Positions 12,254 to 23,811 of a DNA stretch of 64,000 nucleotides are shown piece by piece; position 1 is the first letter of the stretch, and the number at the start of each line of letters is the position of its first letter. The position numbers and the translations under genes were made by a program. The DNA comes from Chlamydomonas sphaeroides (Eukaryota > Chlorophyta > Chlorophyceae > Chlamydomonadales > Chlamydomonadaceae), in NCBI GenBank assembly GCA_001662425.1, contig BDDC01000154.1, positions 1 through 64,000 on the forward strand, read 5' to 3'. Below the pieces are notes generated by a model. It did no database searches. It was not told the origin of the DNA and saw only the letters and a program-made list of their open reading frames with translations.

Positions 12254-12804
12254 GTGCGGGGTTGCGAGGCCCCTGGCTGTCGCCATGCGAGGGCGCATGT
12301 GCGCTGCTACGCAGGAGTCCTGTGCGGCTAGGTCAGAGACTGGAGCTGCCCCCGCCAATCAGCAGGGGGCCTAACTATCTTAGTCGCATGATAGCCAAGC
12401 GGCATACGAAGCCCACACCTACTACAGCGCTGCCAATCAATCAGCGCCCTTAGATCCAACATGTCACTAGTAGCCTGCACGCCCGCTGGGCCTAAACGAT
12501 CACGCGAGGAGAATCAATCTCGCCGCTGCAGCCAGCCTAGGGGTGGATGCTACACCTATCGCGTCGCGCCGCTAAGCAAGCAATCAATCACGGCGCTCGC
12601 TCCTATGCGGGGGACGGCATTCGGGGGCCGGCCTGACCGGGAGGCGCATATGTGACTGCGCGTCGTGGCCGCCGCCCTTCGCCGCCCCAACCCTAGCCAA
12701 CACAGACTCGCACGCATTCTCGACTCGTCAGTACGCTGCACAATCAGCAAAGACATGTCGCCAGCTTTCCATGGCCGACGCCGCGCAAAGAGTCATGGAG
12801 CTCC

Positions 12805-14774
12805 TCACGCGGTGCCAGCGGCCCGGCGCTGCCGCCTCGACGGCTTGGGCGGCCTCTGCCGCTTGCCGCCCGAAGGTGGCGGCGACGACACCGGCGGCTT
12901 GGGGCTGGGCGGCTTGGGGCTGGGAGGCTTGGAGTTAGGGGGCTTGGGGCTGGGAGGCTTGGGGCTCGGCGGCTTGGGGCTGGGAGGCGGGCTGGCACGG
13001 ATCGTGGGCTGCGCGCTGCCGTCCGTGCCCTCGCCCCCGCCGTTGCCGCCACCGTTGCCGTTGTCAACACCGCCGCTGCCCTGGCGAGGGGGCGACGGCG
13101 GGGCGGCGTAGGCCGGCTCGTCGGGCCAGTAGGGCGGCATGGGGGGCAGCGGCACGTCCACCAGACCCACGGGGCAGCACTCGTAGTTGTCAGCCTGGGG
13201 CGCGGGGTGGACGGGAGGGGGGACGGGTAAGGCACGGTGAGCACTGTCAGCAAAGCAAGGCAGCGGTATGCCGCGACACTGCGCGGCGCGGCGCCTGCAC
13301 GCGCTGTCACACGCCCGCAATCCGGCCCGGCCCGGCCCCTGCCGTACCTTTTTGTCGTACAGGCTGTACTCTAGGACCTCCTTATCGAACGAGATGGCGG
13401 GCAGCGAAGCGCAGGGCGCGCGCAGGTTGACGCAAATGATGGCGCCGTCGATGGAGCTGGGGCCGGGCAGCCACTCCATGAGGGGAGTGACCTTGACAAT
13501 GTCGTAGCCCTCTGCGGAGGGAGGGTGGGAAGGGAATGGGCCGGACAAGAGGGCGGGGGGTTAGGAGGGACGATGAGAGGGCGGTGGGCGGTGGGCCGGT
13601 GACCTTCAACGTGTGCGTCTGTGTTCCTTTTCAAGTTCGAGTAACACGATCCGCGAGTGCGTGTTCAATCACACAGAATATCACAGATGGTGACGCGTTG
13701 GTCGTGCGTAACAGGCAAGCCAGGTGTGTTCAACTTGTAGGGCCGAAATAGAGTACCATATGTGTTTTGGGCCGGATGGCACGCCGGTCGCCGGCTGCTT
13801 TTGTACATACACGCGTGGTCAAGGTGCGCCGGGTGAGTCCTGCTGTGCAGCGCTGCCCCTCACCGTGCAGCTCCCAGTAGATGCTGGTGACGGTGCGGTC
13901 GACGTTGAGGTTGGGGTTGATGATGCGCACGTTGGCGATCGACGTGCGGCAGCCGGGGGCTGGGAGGGAAGAGGGGGGCCGGGGGGCAGCGTCAGCGGCA
14001 TGGGTAGGTCCTGGTGGGGCCGCGGGGGTGGAGCGGGGCTTGGGATGGGAGCGCGGCCGCAGCTGCACGTGCGGCCGTTTCCCACCTGGGAAGAACTTGA
14101 GCTTGTTGATGTGGGTGTTGCTGCGCGCGGGCGGGGGCACAGGGCGCAGGGGTCAGGCGGGAGCGAGGAGCGCGAAAACGCATACAGACCTCGGGGCTCG
14201 GCCCCGTCTGACGCCGCTCAGGCCGGCGCCGTCGCTTGGCCGGACAAGGAAAGGACCCCGCCCCCGCCCCCGCCTTCGTCCCCGGTCGGCGCTTTCTTGC
14301 GCCTTTCCCCTTCCCTTCCAGGTGGGTCCCTCCCCTCCTTCCCGCACCCCAGGCTGCCTCCCTCACTCCCTCCCTTCCCCCTGAAGCTGCTCTGCTCTGC
14401 AGCAGCTCACCAGCAGCGCCAGCGGCCGGGCGTGCACACGTCCTTGACGTGCAGCTTGAGGCAGAACTGGGAGCTCTGCACCTTGCCCTGGCGGACGCTC
14501 TCGGTGTCTGCAAGGGTGACGGTGGGAGGGTGGCGAGGTGAGCGAGACTGGTGAGGCAGGCGCTCAAGCAAGGCGTGAGGGAGCGCGGCGTTGCCTGCTG
14601 CGCATGTCGAAGCGCCGACTCACAACTCTCGAGGGTCGCGTAGTACGGCGAGTTGGTCGTGTTCTGTCGGCAGCCCTCAAAGGGGAAGTCGGTGCCAGTG
14701 AGGTAGGAGGCCGCCGCGAGTTGGGAGCACGCGAGGCCGAGGGTTGCTAAGAGGAGCAGGAGCGGGGACGCCAT
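12805..14774 (-). CDS. pherophorin-family extracellular matrix glycoprotein, single-domain
   Basis: Secreted hydroxyproline-rich wall or ECM glycoprotein. Six exons join in phase: 14774-14624, 14507-14411, 14120-14086, 13959-13864, 13511-13348 and 13194-12805, giving 310 residues. Residues 1-22 (MASPLLLLLATLGLACSQLA) form a signal peptide. One pherophorin domain follows (about 28-185), with FPFEGC, a Cys pair around GRWRCC, INKLKFFPG, EGYDIVKVTPL, ICVNLRAPC and VLEYSLYDKK. The last exon gives NYECCP and then an SPKPP-repeat hinge (minus-strand 15-base repeat around 12895-12990), which would be prolyl-hydroxylated and O-glycosylated. The model stops after a short basic tail (KRQRPPKPSRRQRR). 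Most family members have a second globular domain after the hinge; none is seen down to the reductase 3' end. Intron positions partly match those of the paralogue at 25791. Confidence 0.87.
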
Positions 14775-14831
14775 GTTGAATTGGCGACACGTTTTGTGGG
14801 TCGACTGGTGCCGATCTAAGAGTCGAGCTGC

Positions 14832-14840
14832 TATTAAATA
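14832..14840 (-). promoter_or_regulatory. TATA-like element of the pherophorin gene
   Basis: The minus strand reads TATTTAATA, centred about 62 bases upstream of the pherophorin ATG, in an otherwise GC-rich context. The spacing suits a TATA box with a short 5' UTR. Confidence 0.45.
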
Positions 14841-14849
14841 CCACCGCAA

Positions 14850-17384
14850 TGTGTAATGTCTGCGGCTGGTGGGTACTGCTAGGGGACGTTTGCGGAGTTG
14901 CGAGAAGAATGCGCCGCGCCGATGGGTAAACGGCTTGGCGTCCTAAACGCGGAGCGTGTCTAAGCACTCCGGTAACTAAGCAGCACGAGCAGCGAAAGTA
15001 TGCTGAGGCGTCTGTTTGCCGGCTTATGAACCCGTCATGGCGGGTGCCGTGCAACCCAGTAGTGCGAAGGCGGTTTACGAAGCGCCTAAGCCATAGTAGC
15101 CCGACTCCTTCATTGTCCGACTCCGACGATGAGGTTGTTACTTGCCTCACAACGCGGCTAGGCAGCTAAGTTCGTATAGCAACGCCGGCGCGACCGACCG
15201 GAAGGCAGGCGGTCGCCGTTGCGGCCAGGGGGGAACCTGCCCGAACGCACCTCGAGGCAACTCGCGACGGGCCTTTGCCTAACCGCGCTCCAACGCCCTG
15301 ACCAAAAAGCTGCCAATCGACGGCCCTTGCAGTTGCCCAACCCTGCACGGCGCCGCATGCCGGTTGCCATGCATGCTTATGCTGGCCCGTCTTGCGCGAC
15401 CACCCAGCCCCATACGTCACACGCCAGCACGTAGCTTGGGGCCATACATCGACCTGCACAGCTGACGCCGCAGCGCCAAGCTGGGGACGCACCGGCGGAT
15501 GGCGTCAGGAGCTCTGGAAGAGGTTACACGAAAACCCCCACCACCGCGATCCGTCCCAGCGGATGCGGCCTCCTGATTGTAGCGGTCAGCCACAACCGCG
15601 TCACAGCGTTGCGGCCCTCAGTTGCGCCGCGAATCTGCTTGCCTGCCGCCCCAAGCCGTGCAAAGCATGGTGTTCCACCACGCTCCACTCCAGCGGGTGG
15701 CAACGCACAAGCGACAGCAGGGCAGACACGGCCGCCAGCCGCCGTGCCCCCAGGTGCCCTCTGCGCGGCGAACGAGCAAAGCCTGCCGGCGAAGTCCTGC
15801 GTGCTCACGAGCCCGCTCTGCTGGACGCGACCTTTGTGACAGCACTGCCGGGGCCCATGGCGCTCTTGCGAACAAGGACCGTGTGCCGCGTGTTTCCCCA
15901 GGGGCCCCCTGCACCCGGCGCTGCCGGCTCCAGGCTCTCCTCTGGTCAGCGCTGGGTTGTCCGGCGCCTTCCAAATGCGCTCAGTCGCGCCCCATGCGCA
16001 CCTGCCTGCACCTGTGCCGTCATGTACCAGCGCCGGGCGATGGGGGTTCGGGGGTCAGTGCGACGAGTACGGCAGGGAAGTCATCTACGGCATATAACCA
16101 TATGTCATGCGCGTTCACACTCGCCGATGCAGTGTCCTGCAAGTCACATGAAGGCATCTGTCACGTCGAAGCAACAACAGCGTGACGCCGCACCACAGGT
16201 AGGGCAGGGCTCGCGTGCCCGCGGCTGCGTGCGAGGTCCATGGGCTGCCTGCCCGTGATCGGGATTCGGGAAGAGCGCGGGGTTCCCGGATTGGGGGTAC
16301 GGCTGGGGGCGGTTGGGCGCGCGAGCGGCGGGGGGCACCTGCACACGCTGGGGCTGCATCAAAACCCCACAACGGGTAACTTATGTGGAGCTTCTCATGT
16401 GCAAGCGACATCTGTACCCACCCAAAGCCAGGTGGCGCCATGCTGCGGGGAACTGAACGCCGGCATCGGCTAGTGTGGTCTGCCCCCCACCGGCCAAATC
16501 CCTGTAGTCCACCAACAATGCGGTGTGCTTCATACGGCCTCCCCTTGCTGGGTGGGCGCAGCTGCTCAGCCATCAGTCGGACGGCAGCGGCGACCTGGCG
16601 CTGCGATTGAGTTATGGACCCGCAAGCAGCTGGCAGCTATGCAAGCCATGTCAGGTGAGCGCTGTAAGCATGTCTAAGTAATAATGAGTCGCCGCAGCTG
16701 TCGCGACACAGATGTTTGCCCAAAGTGCTACAAGCCAATGAACACGCACCAGACGCATTACACGACGATTGCGATTTGTCATTGTGGCGCGGCAAGGACC
16801 CTTGCAGCCCACGGTCAGCTGCCGACCCAGGGGTCCCGCAAATCACGCAGCAGCTAGGTTGGCGAGGCCAGGGAAAGCCGCTTTCACGCATACGCACGGC
16901 ACATTGGTTTGGCAACTCCATTGCTGCTACCGCCTGCAGGCGTTTTGCGCCCAGGGCCGAGGCGATGCCGCGACCGGTTGCGCCATTCCGCGGCCTTGCC
17001 CCAGCCACGCAGCCCGTCTGCTAGCACATTCGGTACATCAGACACCAATTGCACAAGCCCTCAGCGCCACCCTGGATCTGCGCCCTGTGTGTTGCCCGAG
17101 ACCCACCGAGGCATAACAGCATCGCGCCGCGCAGCTGCTCCCTCGCCAAGCCCTCCTCCGTTACATCGAGCGACCGCCAGTAGCGCACGCGCTTCCAGCA
17201 GCTGGAGGCACGCGTCCTTCCGCGCCACGTCCTACCTGCCGCCACGTCCTCCCCACGGCGCTCCACGCAACACCCGCCGCCACCCGCCGCCGACCCCAGC
17301 GTACTGAAGGCGCCCGGCTGGCTCCCACGCCCTCCTCGCTGCGCCCTCCCCACCCCTCCTCCCGCCGCACCGCCGCCCGCCTCC
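14850..17384. other. intergenic region, no gene recognised
   Basis: About 2.5 kb between the divergent pherophorin and transporter genes. Composition is more moderate than in the genes. No open frame shows recognisable motifs, splice-phase continuity or repeats. It must hold the transporter promoter; no element could be assigned. Confidence 0.5.
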
Positions 17385-20300
17385 ATGTCCTGGTCGCTGC
17401 AGCCTGTGGTCAACGTGGGCATCCAGATCCTGGCCGCCATAACGCTGGGCTGGGCGCTGGTGGCCCTGCGGGTGCTGGACGGCGAGAAGTACATGCCGCA
17501 GGTAAGCGCTTTGGGGAGGGAGGGGAGGGGAGGGGAGGGGAGCACGTAGGGTTTTGGTGGTCGACAGCATTGGGGTGGGTGAGCACATGCGTCAGTGGGC
17601 ATCCCACCCCGCGCCCCCATACCACCTGTGGCGCGCACGTGCCTCTCCGCCCCATGCCCAATACCCCGCGGCTACCCCCCCTTCCCCTTTCCCCTTTTCC
17701 ATTCGCATCGCGCCCTCCGCCTCGCCCCCTGCAGGTAAACACGTTGGTGCTGTGGGTCGGCATCACCGCCCTCAACGGCTACTACCTGGGCCTCAAGCTC
17801 AACCTGTACGACAACGAGGCATGGAGGTACGGCAGCCGTACGGCCGTTGGGCGCGCAGGCGCGGCCTGCCCTGCTCGCCGCCCCCCCCCTGCCCCGCCCC
17901 CCTGCACCCCTCGCTACCCCGGACGCGCCTTCCGCTCGCACCTCAGCAGCCGTCGCCACCCTGCCCCCCCCCCCCCCCCCCCCCCCCCCCNNNNNNNNNN
18001 NNNNNNNNNNNNNNNNNNNNNNNNNNNNNNNNNNNNNNNNNNNNNNNNNNNNNNNNNNNNNNNNNNNNNNNNNNNNNNNNNNNNNNNNNNNNNNNNNNNN
18101 NNNNNNNNNNNNNNNNNNNNNNNNNNNNNNNNNNNNNNNNNNNNNNNNNNNNNNNNNNNNNNNNNNNNNNNNNNNNNNNNNNNNNNNNNNNNNNNNNNNN
18201 NNNNNNNNNNNNNNNNNNNNNNNNNNNNNNNNNNNNNNNNNNNNNNNNNNNNNNNNNNNNNNNNNNNNNNNNNNNNNNNNNNNNNNNNNNNNNNNNNNNN
18301 NNNNNNNNNNNNNNNNNNNNNNNNNNNNNNNNNNNNNNNNNNNNNNNNNNNNNNNNNNNNNNNNNNNNNNNNNNNNNNNNNNNNNNNNNNNNNNNNNNNN
18401 NNNNNNNNNNNNNNNNNNNNNNNNNNNNNNNNNNNNNNNNNNNNNNNNNNNNNNNNNNNNNNNNNNNNNNNNNNNNNNNNNNNNNNNNNNNNNNNNNNNN
18501 NNNNNNNNNNNNNNNNNNNNNNNNNNNNNNNNNNNNNNNNNNNNNNNNNNNNNNNNNNNNNNNNNNNNNNNNNNNNNNNNNNNNNNNNNNNNNNNNNNNN
18601 NNNNNNNNNNNNNNNNNNNNNNNNNNNNNNNNNNNNNNNNNNNNNNNNNNNNNNNNNNNNNNNNNNNNNNNNNNNNNNNNNNNNNNNNNNNNNNNNNNNN
18701 NNNNNNNNNNNNNNNNNNNNNNNNNNNNNNNNNNNNNNNNNNNNNNNNNNNNNNNNNNNNNNNNNNNNNNNNNNNNNNNNNNNNNNNNNNNNNNNNNNNN
18801 NNNNNNNNNNNNNNNNNNNNNNNNNNNNNNNNNNNNNNNNNNNNNNNNNNNNNNNNNNNNNNNNNNNNNNNNNNNNNNNNNNNNNNNNNNNNNNNNNNNN
18901 NNNNNNNNNNNNNNNNNNNNNNNNNNNNNNNNNNNGCAGCGGCCGACGGCTCCGGCCCCGGCGCCGGCCGCCCGCAGGAGTTCTGCATGCTGCGGGAGTC
19001 GGGGCTGCTCACGCTGGTGAGCCGGGGGCTGCGCGGCACAGCCGTAGGGCCGCACAGCCGTCCGCCCCGCGTGGCCCCGTGCAGGGTGGGGTTCTGCCGG
19101 GGCCAGCGCTCGCAGACTGGAAGGGGCCATCCCCACACGCACGCTTCCCCTCCTCCTCCCCCTGCCCCACGCCCCTGCCCCCAGGTCCTCACCGCCAACA
19201 ACCTGGGCATGATCGGGCTGCCCATCATGGACGCCACGTTCGGGGACCCCGGCAGGCGCCTGGCGCTGCTCACGGGTGCGGCCATGGGTGCTGGGCACGG
19301 CACTGGGGGGTTGCTTTTTGGGGGGTGGGGTGGAGGCGCAGCGAGCAGTACCAGAGGCAGTACCGAAGGGCAGGCGCCTGGCGCTGCTCACGGGCGCGGC
19401 CGCGGGTGCGCCAATGGCTCGGCTCCTGCAGCGCCTTGGGCCCTGTATGGGGGGGCTGGTGCTGCTCGCTTGTGGGCTGGGGAGGGTCTGAAGCAGGGCA
19501 GGCAGCCGGAGCCTGACTCGATCCCACATGCAGCCGGTCGCTGCCCGCTCCCGCCGTGCAGGCATCCCCGTCATGGTGTGGGTCGTGCCCTTTGCCATTT
19601 TTGCCTACGAGATGAACCGCGCGCAGCAGCAGCAGCTGGAGCCGGTCACTGCGGATGGGAGCACGCAGCCCAAGGCAGGCGGCGCCCCCGGCCTGTCGCG
19701 TGACGCCGGGCTGTCGGGGGCCGGCGGCGGTGGCGGCGGCGCCGCCGCTGACGGCAGCGTCAAGTCGCTGGAGGTGCTTGGTCGCTACCGGCAGTCAGCC
19801 GGCGGCGGCGGTGACGCTGAGGCCGGCGGCGCCGCTGGCATCTGGCCTGAACGCGCCAGCGGCGATGGCAACGCCGCCGTCAAGCCGGCGGCGGGGGCCG
19901 CCGACGGTGGTGGGCTGGCCGCGGTGGCGGCACCGCTGACGCCGACCATGTCCACCGGCGGCGCCGCCAGTCTGAGGCTGCCGGCGGCTACTCTAGCCAA
20001 CGGCGGCAGCGGCGACGCGGACAGTGCGTCAATTACGCTCAGCGGCGTACATGCCGTGATCACGCCCGCTGCCGCGCCTGCCGTCAGCGGCGGCACGCCG
20101 GCCCCAGCTGACCTGACGGTGCCGTCGGCCATGCCAGCACCTGCAGAGATTGTGCGGGCGCCGTCGGCGGTGACGTCAGCGGCGGCGACGTCGCCTCCCA
20201 TGTCCCCGACGGCGGCGTCGGCTCGCAGCGCAGCACAGCTGTCGCCGTTTGCCCTCCTCTCTGGCGGCGACGCTGGCGGCGGTGCCGGCCGCGGTGCCGC

Positions 20301-23300
20301 CGCCCCAGCATCGCCGTTCGGCACTGTTGCAGCCACGGCAACGACCGCGGCGCCGCCGGCGCTACGGCGTAGCAACTCCGCCGGCCGCCGGGCCGCTGGT
20401 GGCGGCAGTGCAGCGGCGCCGCTGCCGCCCCTGTCAACGGTGCCGTCAGGTGACCTTGAACTCGCACCGGCGTCTCCGACGGAGGCGATGTCGACGGCGC
20501 CGGCGGCCGCCATGTCAGCGGCGCTGTCGCTCACGTCGGCGCCATCCGCTGGTCCGCCGCTGGCCCCCGCCGAGGCCGCCGCCGCCTTGCGCCGCCGCCG
20601 TCCTCCTGGGCTGCTGCTGCCGCCACGGCCCGCCACCGACATAGTCCAGTCGTCGCAACCGCCATCCCGCGCGTCCGCCGACGGCACCGCTGCCACCCTC
20701 TGTCCTCCAACGGCGCTGCCACCGCCATTCCACCGGGCGCCGTCGCTGCCGCGCCAGGTGGCGGAGCTGCCGCCGCCGCCGCGCATGCGCTCAGCGGCGC
20801 TGTCGGAGGCCACCGTCGCCTCCGCCGCCACGTCGGCCGGCGGCAGCCGGTTTCTTCGCCTGACAGACAGGTGCTTGCCGGGGTGCCGGGAGGGGGCTCA
20901 CAGGCGATGTAGAGGGCGTCTCCCCCGTGGATGCTGTACGGCGTTCGCCTGCATGCCTGCCTGCCTGCCTTAGATGAAGGTCGGCACCTATGCCGTTGCC
21001 CTGTTGTAGTGCCGCCCTCGAGGTCACGGTTGCTGTCCCCGCGCTTGTGGCTGTGCCCCAATCCCAACTGGCCACAGGCGGCATTCCTCCGCCAGCCTAT
21101 CCGCCATCGACCTGCCCATCCCCCACCGCTGGGCGCTGGGCCAGAGGGACGACGCCATGGACGGGCCCATGCCGGCTGAGGCGGCGGCGGAAGGCGCGGA
21201 GGGCGCCGGGCTCGGCGGCGGCAGGGGCGGCGGTGGCGGCGGCCGCGTGGGGGCACTGCGCCGTCTGTGGCCGGTGCTGCTGACTGTGGGCAAGGTGGGT
21301 TGGGAGGGAGGCAGGGGGGGAGGGGCGCTTCCAGCGTTCTGAGTGCGCCAGCCGCCAGCCGCCAGCCGCCAGCCGCCAGCCGCCAGCCGCCAGCCGCCAG
21401 CCGCCAGCCGCCAGCCAAGCGCCAGTCGCCTTTCTGCTTGCCAATGACTGTCCACTCACCGCCGCCGCGCCCCTCCCTCAGAACCCGCTGCTGTGGTCGC
21501 TTCTGGCGTCGCTCCTGACCAACCTGTCAGGGCTGCGCCGCTTCCTGGACCCCGACAGGTGTGAGGGCTACATACATGAGGGCGCATGGCGGATGACGTA
21601 TGCTGCAGCACATGCGTGGAATGGTGATGATCGTCACGCGGAGTGTGGTGGCCTTGCCCTCCCCACCGCGCGCCTGCCTTGCCTTCCCGCCTGCCGCCCT
21701 ACCCACCGTCTTATCCTTATGGCAGCCCCACATTCAACATGGATCTGAGCCTTGTGGCAGAGGCGCTGCGCTCGGCCCTCACCGTCCTTTTGCGTGTATA
21801 CGGCCCATGATCCGTACGCCAGACCCGCTGCTACCCCTCCCGCCCTGCCTCCCTCCCTCCTTCCCCCCTTAATTACCCAGCGCTTCCTTCGTGCTGGAGC
21901 TGGGCTTCATCGCCGAGCTGCTGCGCTGGTTCTCCTCCATAGCCATCCCCGTGTCGCTGGTCAGGTGCGGGGGCGAGAGGGGTCCCCCTGGGCGAGGCGG
22001 GAGTCTGTGGAGACTCGGGCTAGGGTTCGTGCCGCAGCTCCTGCGCCGCGCTCGGCGCCGCTACGCTCTGACGTACCCTGACGGCCACCCTTGCCTTACC
22101 CCACCTCCCACCAGCATTGGCGTGTGGATGTACGGCAAGAGCATGCCGCGGGCCCTGCTGATGAGGGTGGGCGGAGGGCCGACGAGGGTGGGCGGAGGAA
22201 GAACGCCAGGCGGAGGACGCTGGAGAAAGGGGCGGGCGCGACGGGGGCGGGATGTCGTCGTTCACGGCTGGGCGGGTGCCATTGGGGCCGGGGCGCGTTG
22301 CGCCGGCCGGCTGCGTGCGGCCTGCCCGCGGAGGGTACGTTGGGCCGCCGCCTTGCTAGCCATCGCTTTGGAAGCGAGCATCTCAGGTTCTCAGCTGCCA
22401 GCGCCACCCTCCCCATCCCTTGTTGCGGCCCGCAGGCGGGCGGGCTGCTGGCGATCAAGATCCTGGTGCTGCCGCTGCTGCAGGTGGGGCCCCTGCGTGG
22501 GGGCCGAGTGGGAGGATGCGGAGGTGGAGGGAGGATGCGGAGGTGGAGGGAGGATGCGGAGGTGGAGGGAGGATGCGGAGGTGGAGGGAGGATGCGTGGT
22601 GCAGGGGTGTGGCGAGTGCGCTGGCTTTGGCCTGAGTGGGAGGCCGCGAGAGGATGATGGGGGTGGGTGGGTTGCAAGTGGCCGCGGGAGGAGGAGGGGC
22701 GTCACCGGGGCCAGCCGCCACGTGAGCGCACGCGTCGTCGCAGTGCATGCCCCGCACCCTCCACGCTGCCTCTCCGCGCTGCCTCTCCCCCCCTCCCTGC
22801 TCCCCTTTCTGCCCTGCCTCTCCCCCCTGCCTGCTCACTTCCCCCCCAGGTGGCCTGCGCGCTCATGCTGCGCCTGCCCACGGAGGCCGTCCTCACGCTG
22901 GCGCTGCTGGCGCTGTGCCCCTGCGTGAGTGTGGTGCCGAGTCCAGGGGGGCGGGGCCGCTGGAGGCCGCTGCACCTCTGGAGGATGCGGCTAACAGCCG
23001 CGGGTCGGCGCTGCCTTGGCAGTGGCAGCGGCAGTGGCCTGCATAGGGCCGTTGCCAGGGCAGCGCCGCGTGCGGGTCAGCAGGGCTGCACGTGGTTGTG
23101 AGCGGGTGGGGCGGAGGAGCCGTGCGGCATCGCCGCTTGGAGGCCCAGCGTCACAGGCGTGGGCAGCCATTCCCACCCGAGGCTGGCGGCCCTCGCGCTG
23201 GCGCTCCTGGAGTGGTGCGGCCGCGCGAGCGCACTACAGTACGGGGCCTCGGGCTGGCTGGGTGCCGTCGTGGCAGGGCGGCCGCACGGGGTTGTTGCCC

Positions 23301-23811
23301 TTCCCGGCCTCCCCCAACGTTGTCCTCTCTCATCATCCTAGCGCTCCTCTGCCCCGTGTCCTCGCCCTCGCCCCCCTCAGGCCACCACCACCTTCGTGGT
23401 GACCACCTACTACGGCTACGGCGCCGACGTGGTACGAGGGGGGCTGGGTTGGGCTGGGGTTCTTTCCCAACATCTACAGCACTGCCCGTGAACGCAGCTA
23501 TGGCGTGAGGCTGGACGGGGCTGCGGTCCCCGCGCGACGGAGCTGGGCCCCCGTGCTCCGCCCTACAGTACCCATGGCGCGTTCCCCCCTCGCCCCGCTG
23601 CGGACCACACGCTGCTCCTCCTTCCCGCCCCTGCTCAAACCCTCCATCACTCCCCCACATCATCCTTGCCCGACCCCAGGTCAGCGCCGTCACCGTGGGC
23701 GGCACCCTGGCCATGGTGCCCGCCCTGCTGCTGGCGCTGCAGCTGCCGGCGGCCGCGGGGGTGAGCTACAGGCTGGCGCCGGGGGGCGGCGGGGGAGCGA
23801 GCGTCGCGTGA
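17385..23811 (+). CDS. auxin-efflux-carrier-family membrane transporter
   Basis: Polytopic membrane transporter of the auxin efflux carrier/PIN-like (Mem_trans) family. Exons: 17385-17501, 17735-17826, a gap, about 18936-19016 (acceptor alternatively at 18977), 19185-19275, 19562-20870, 21078-21294, 21482-21558, about 21726-21790, 21881-21964, 22115-22166, 22436-22483, 22850-22924, 23381-23431 and 23680-23811. Helices occur at residues 8-31 and 40-62, and again in the C-terminal bundle (LLWSLLASLLTNLSG, LLAIKILVLPLL, a hydrophobic exon at 22850, TLAMVPALLLALQL). NNLGMIGLPIM is the conserved Asn-Gly loop. Between the bundles, exon 19562-20870 encodes a cytosolic loop of more than 400 residues, rich in Ala, Gly, Ser and Thr, far longer than in bacterial members. 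Only the 3' boundary of the exon beginning at 21726 is unresolved: the expected phase-2 donor is not visible. Substrate is unproven; auxin transport should not be assumed in an alga. Confidence 0.82.
17991..18935. other. assembly gap (945 N) after a poly-C run
   Basis: The transporter gene is interrupted by 945 Ns that start directly after about 26 Cs. One or more exons carrying transmembrane helices 3-5 are missing. Gap length may be an estimate. Confidence 0.99.
21347..21416 (+). repeat. heptamer tandem array (GCCAGCC)10
   Basis: Ten near-perfect 7-base units within the transporter intron between exons 21078-21294 and 21482-21558. Confidence 0.9.
22512..22596 (+). repeat. 19-base minisatellite
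   Basis: About 4.4 copies of GAGGATGCGGAGGTGGAGG in the transporter intron after exon 22436-22483. Confidence 0.85.

Noticed and set aside
14850..17384. Candidate genes in the intergenic open frames (for example 15392-16258)
   Set aside because: No recognisable domain, no splice-phase continuity, and codon composition unlike the real exons here.
17554..19703. Open frames of 480-650 codons spanning the gap
   Set aside because: Their length comes from Ns read as open codons. Only 17735-17826 and the exons after 18936 have support.
19785..20831. 348-codon minus-strand frame opposite the transporter loop exon
   Set aside because: Antisense shadow of the low-complexity Ala/Gly/Ser loop; no motif, no splice context.
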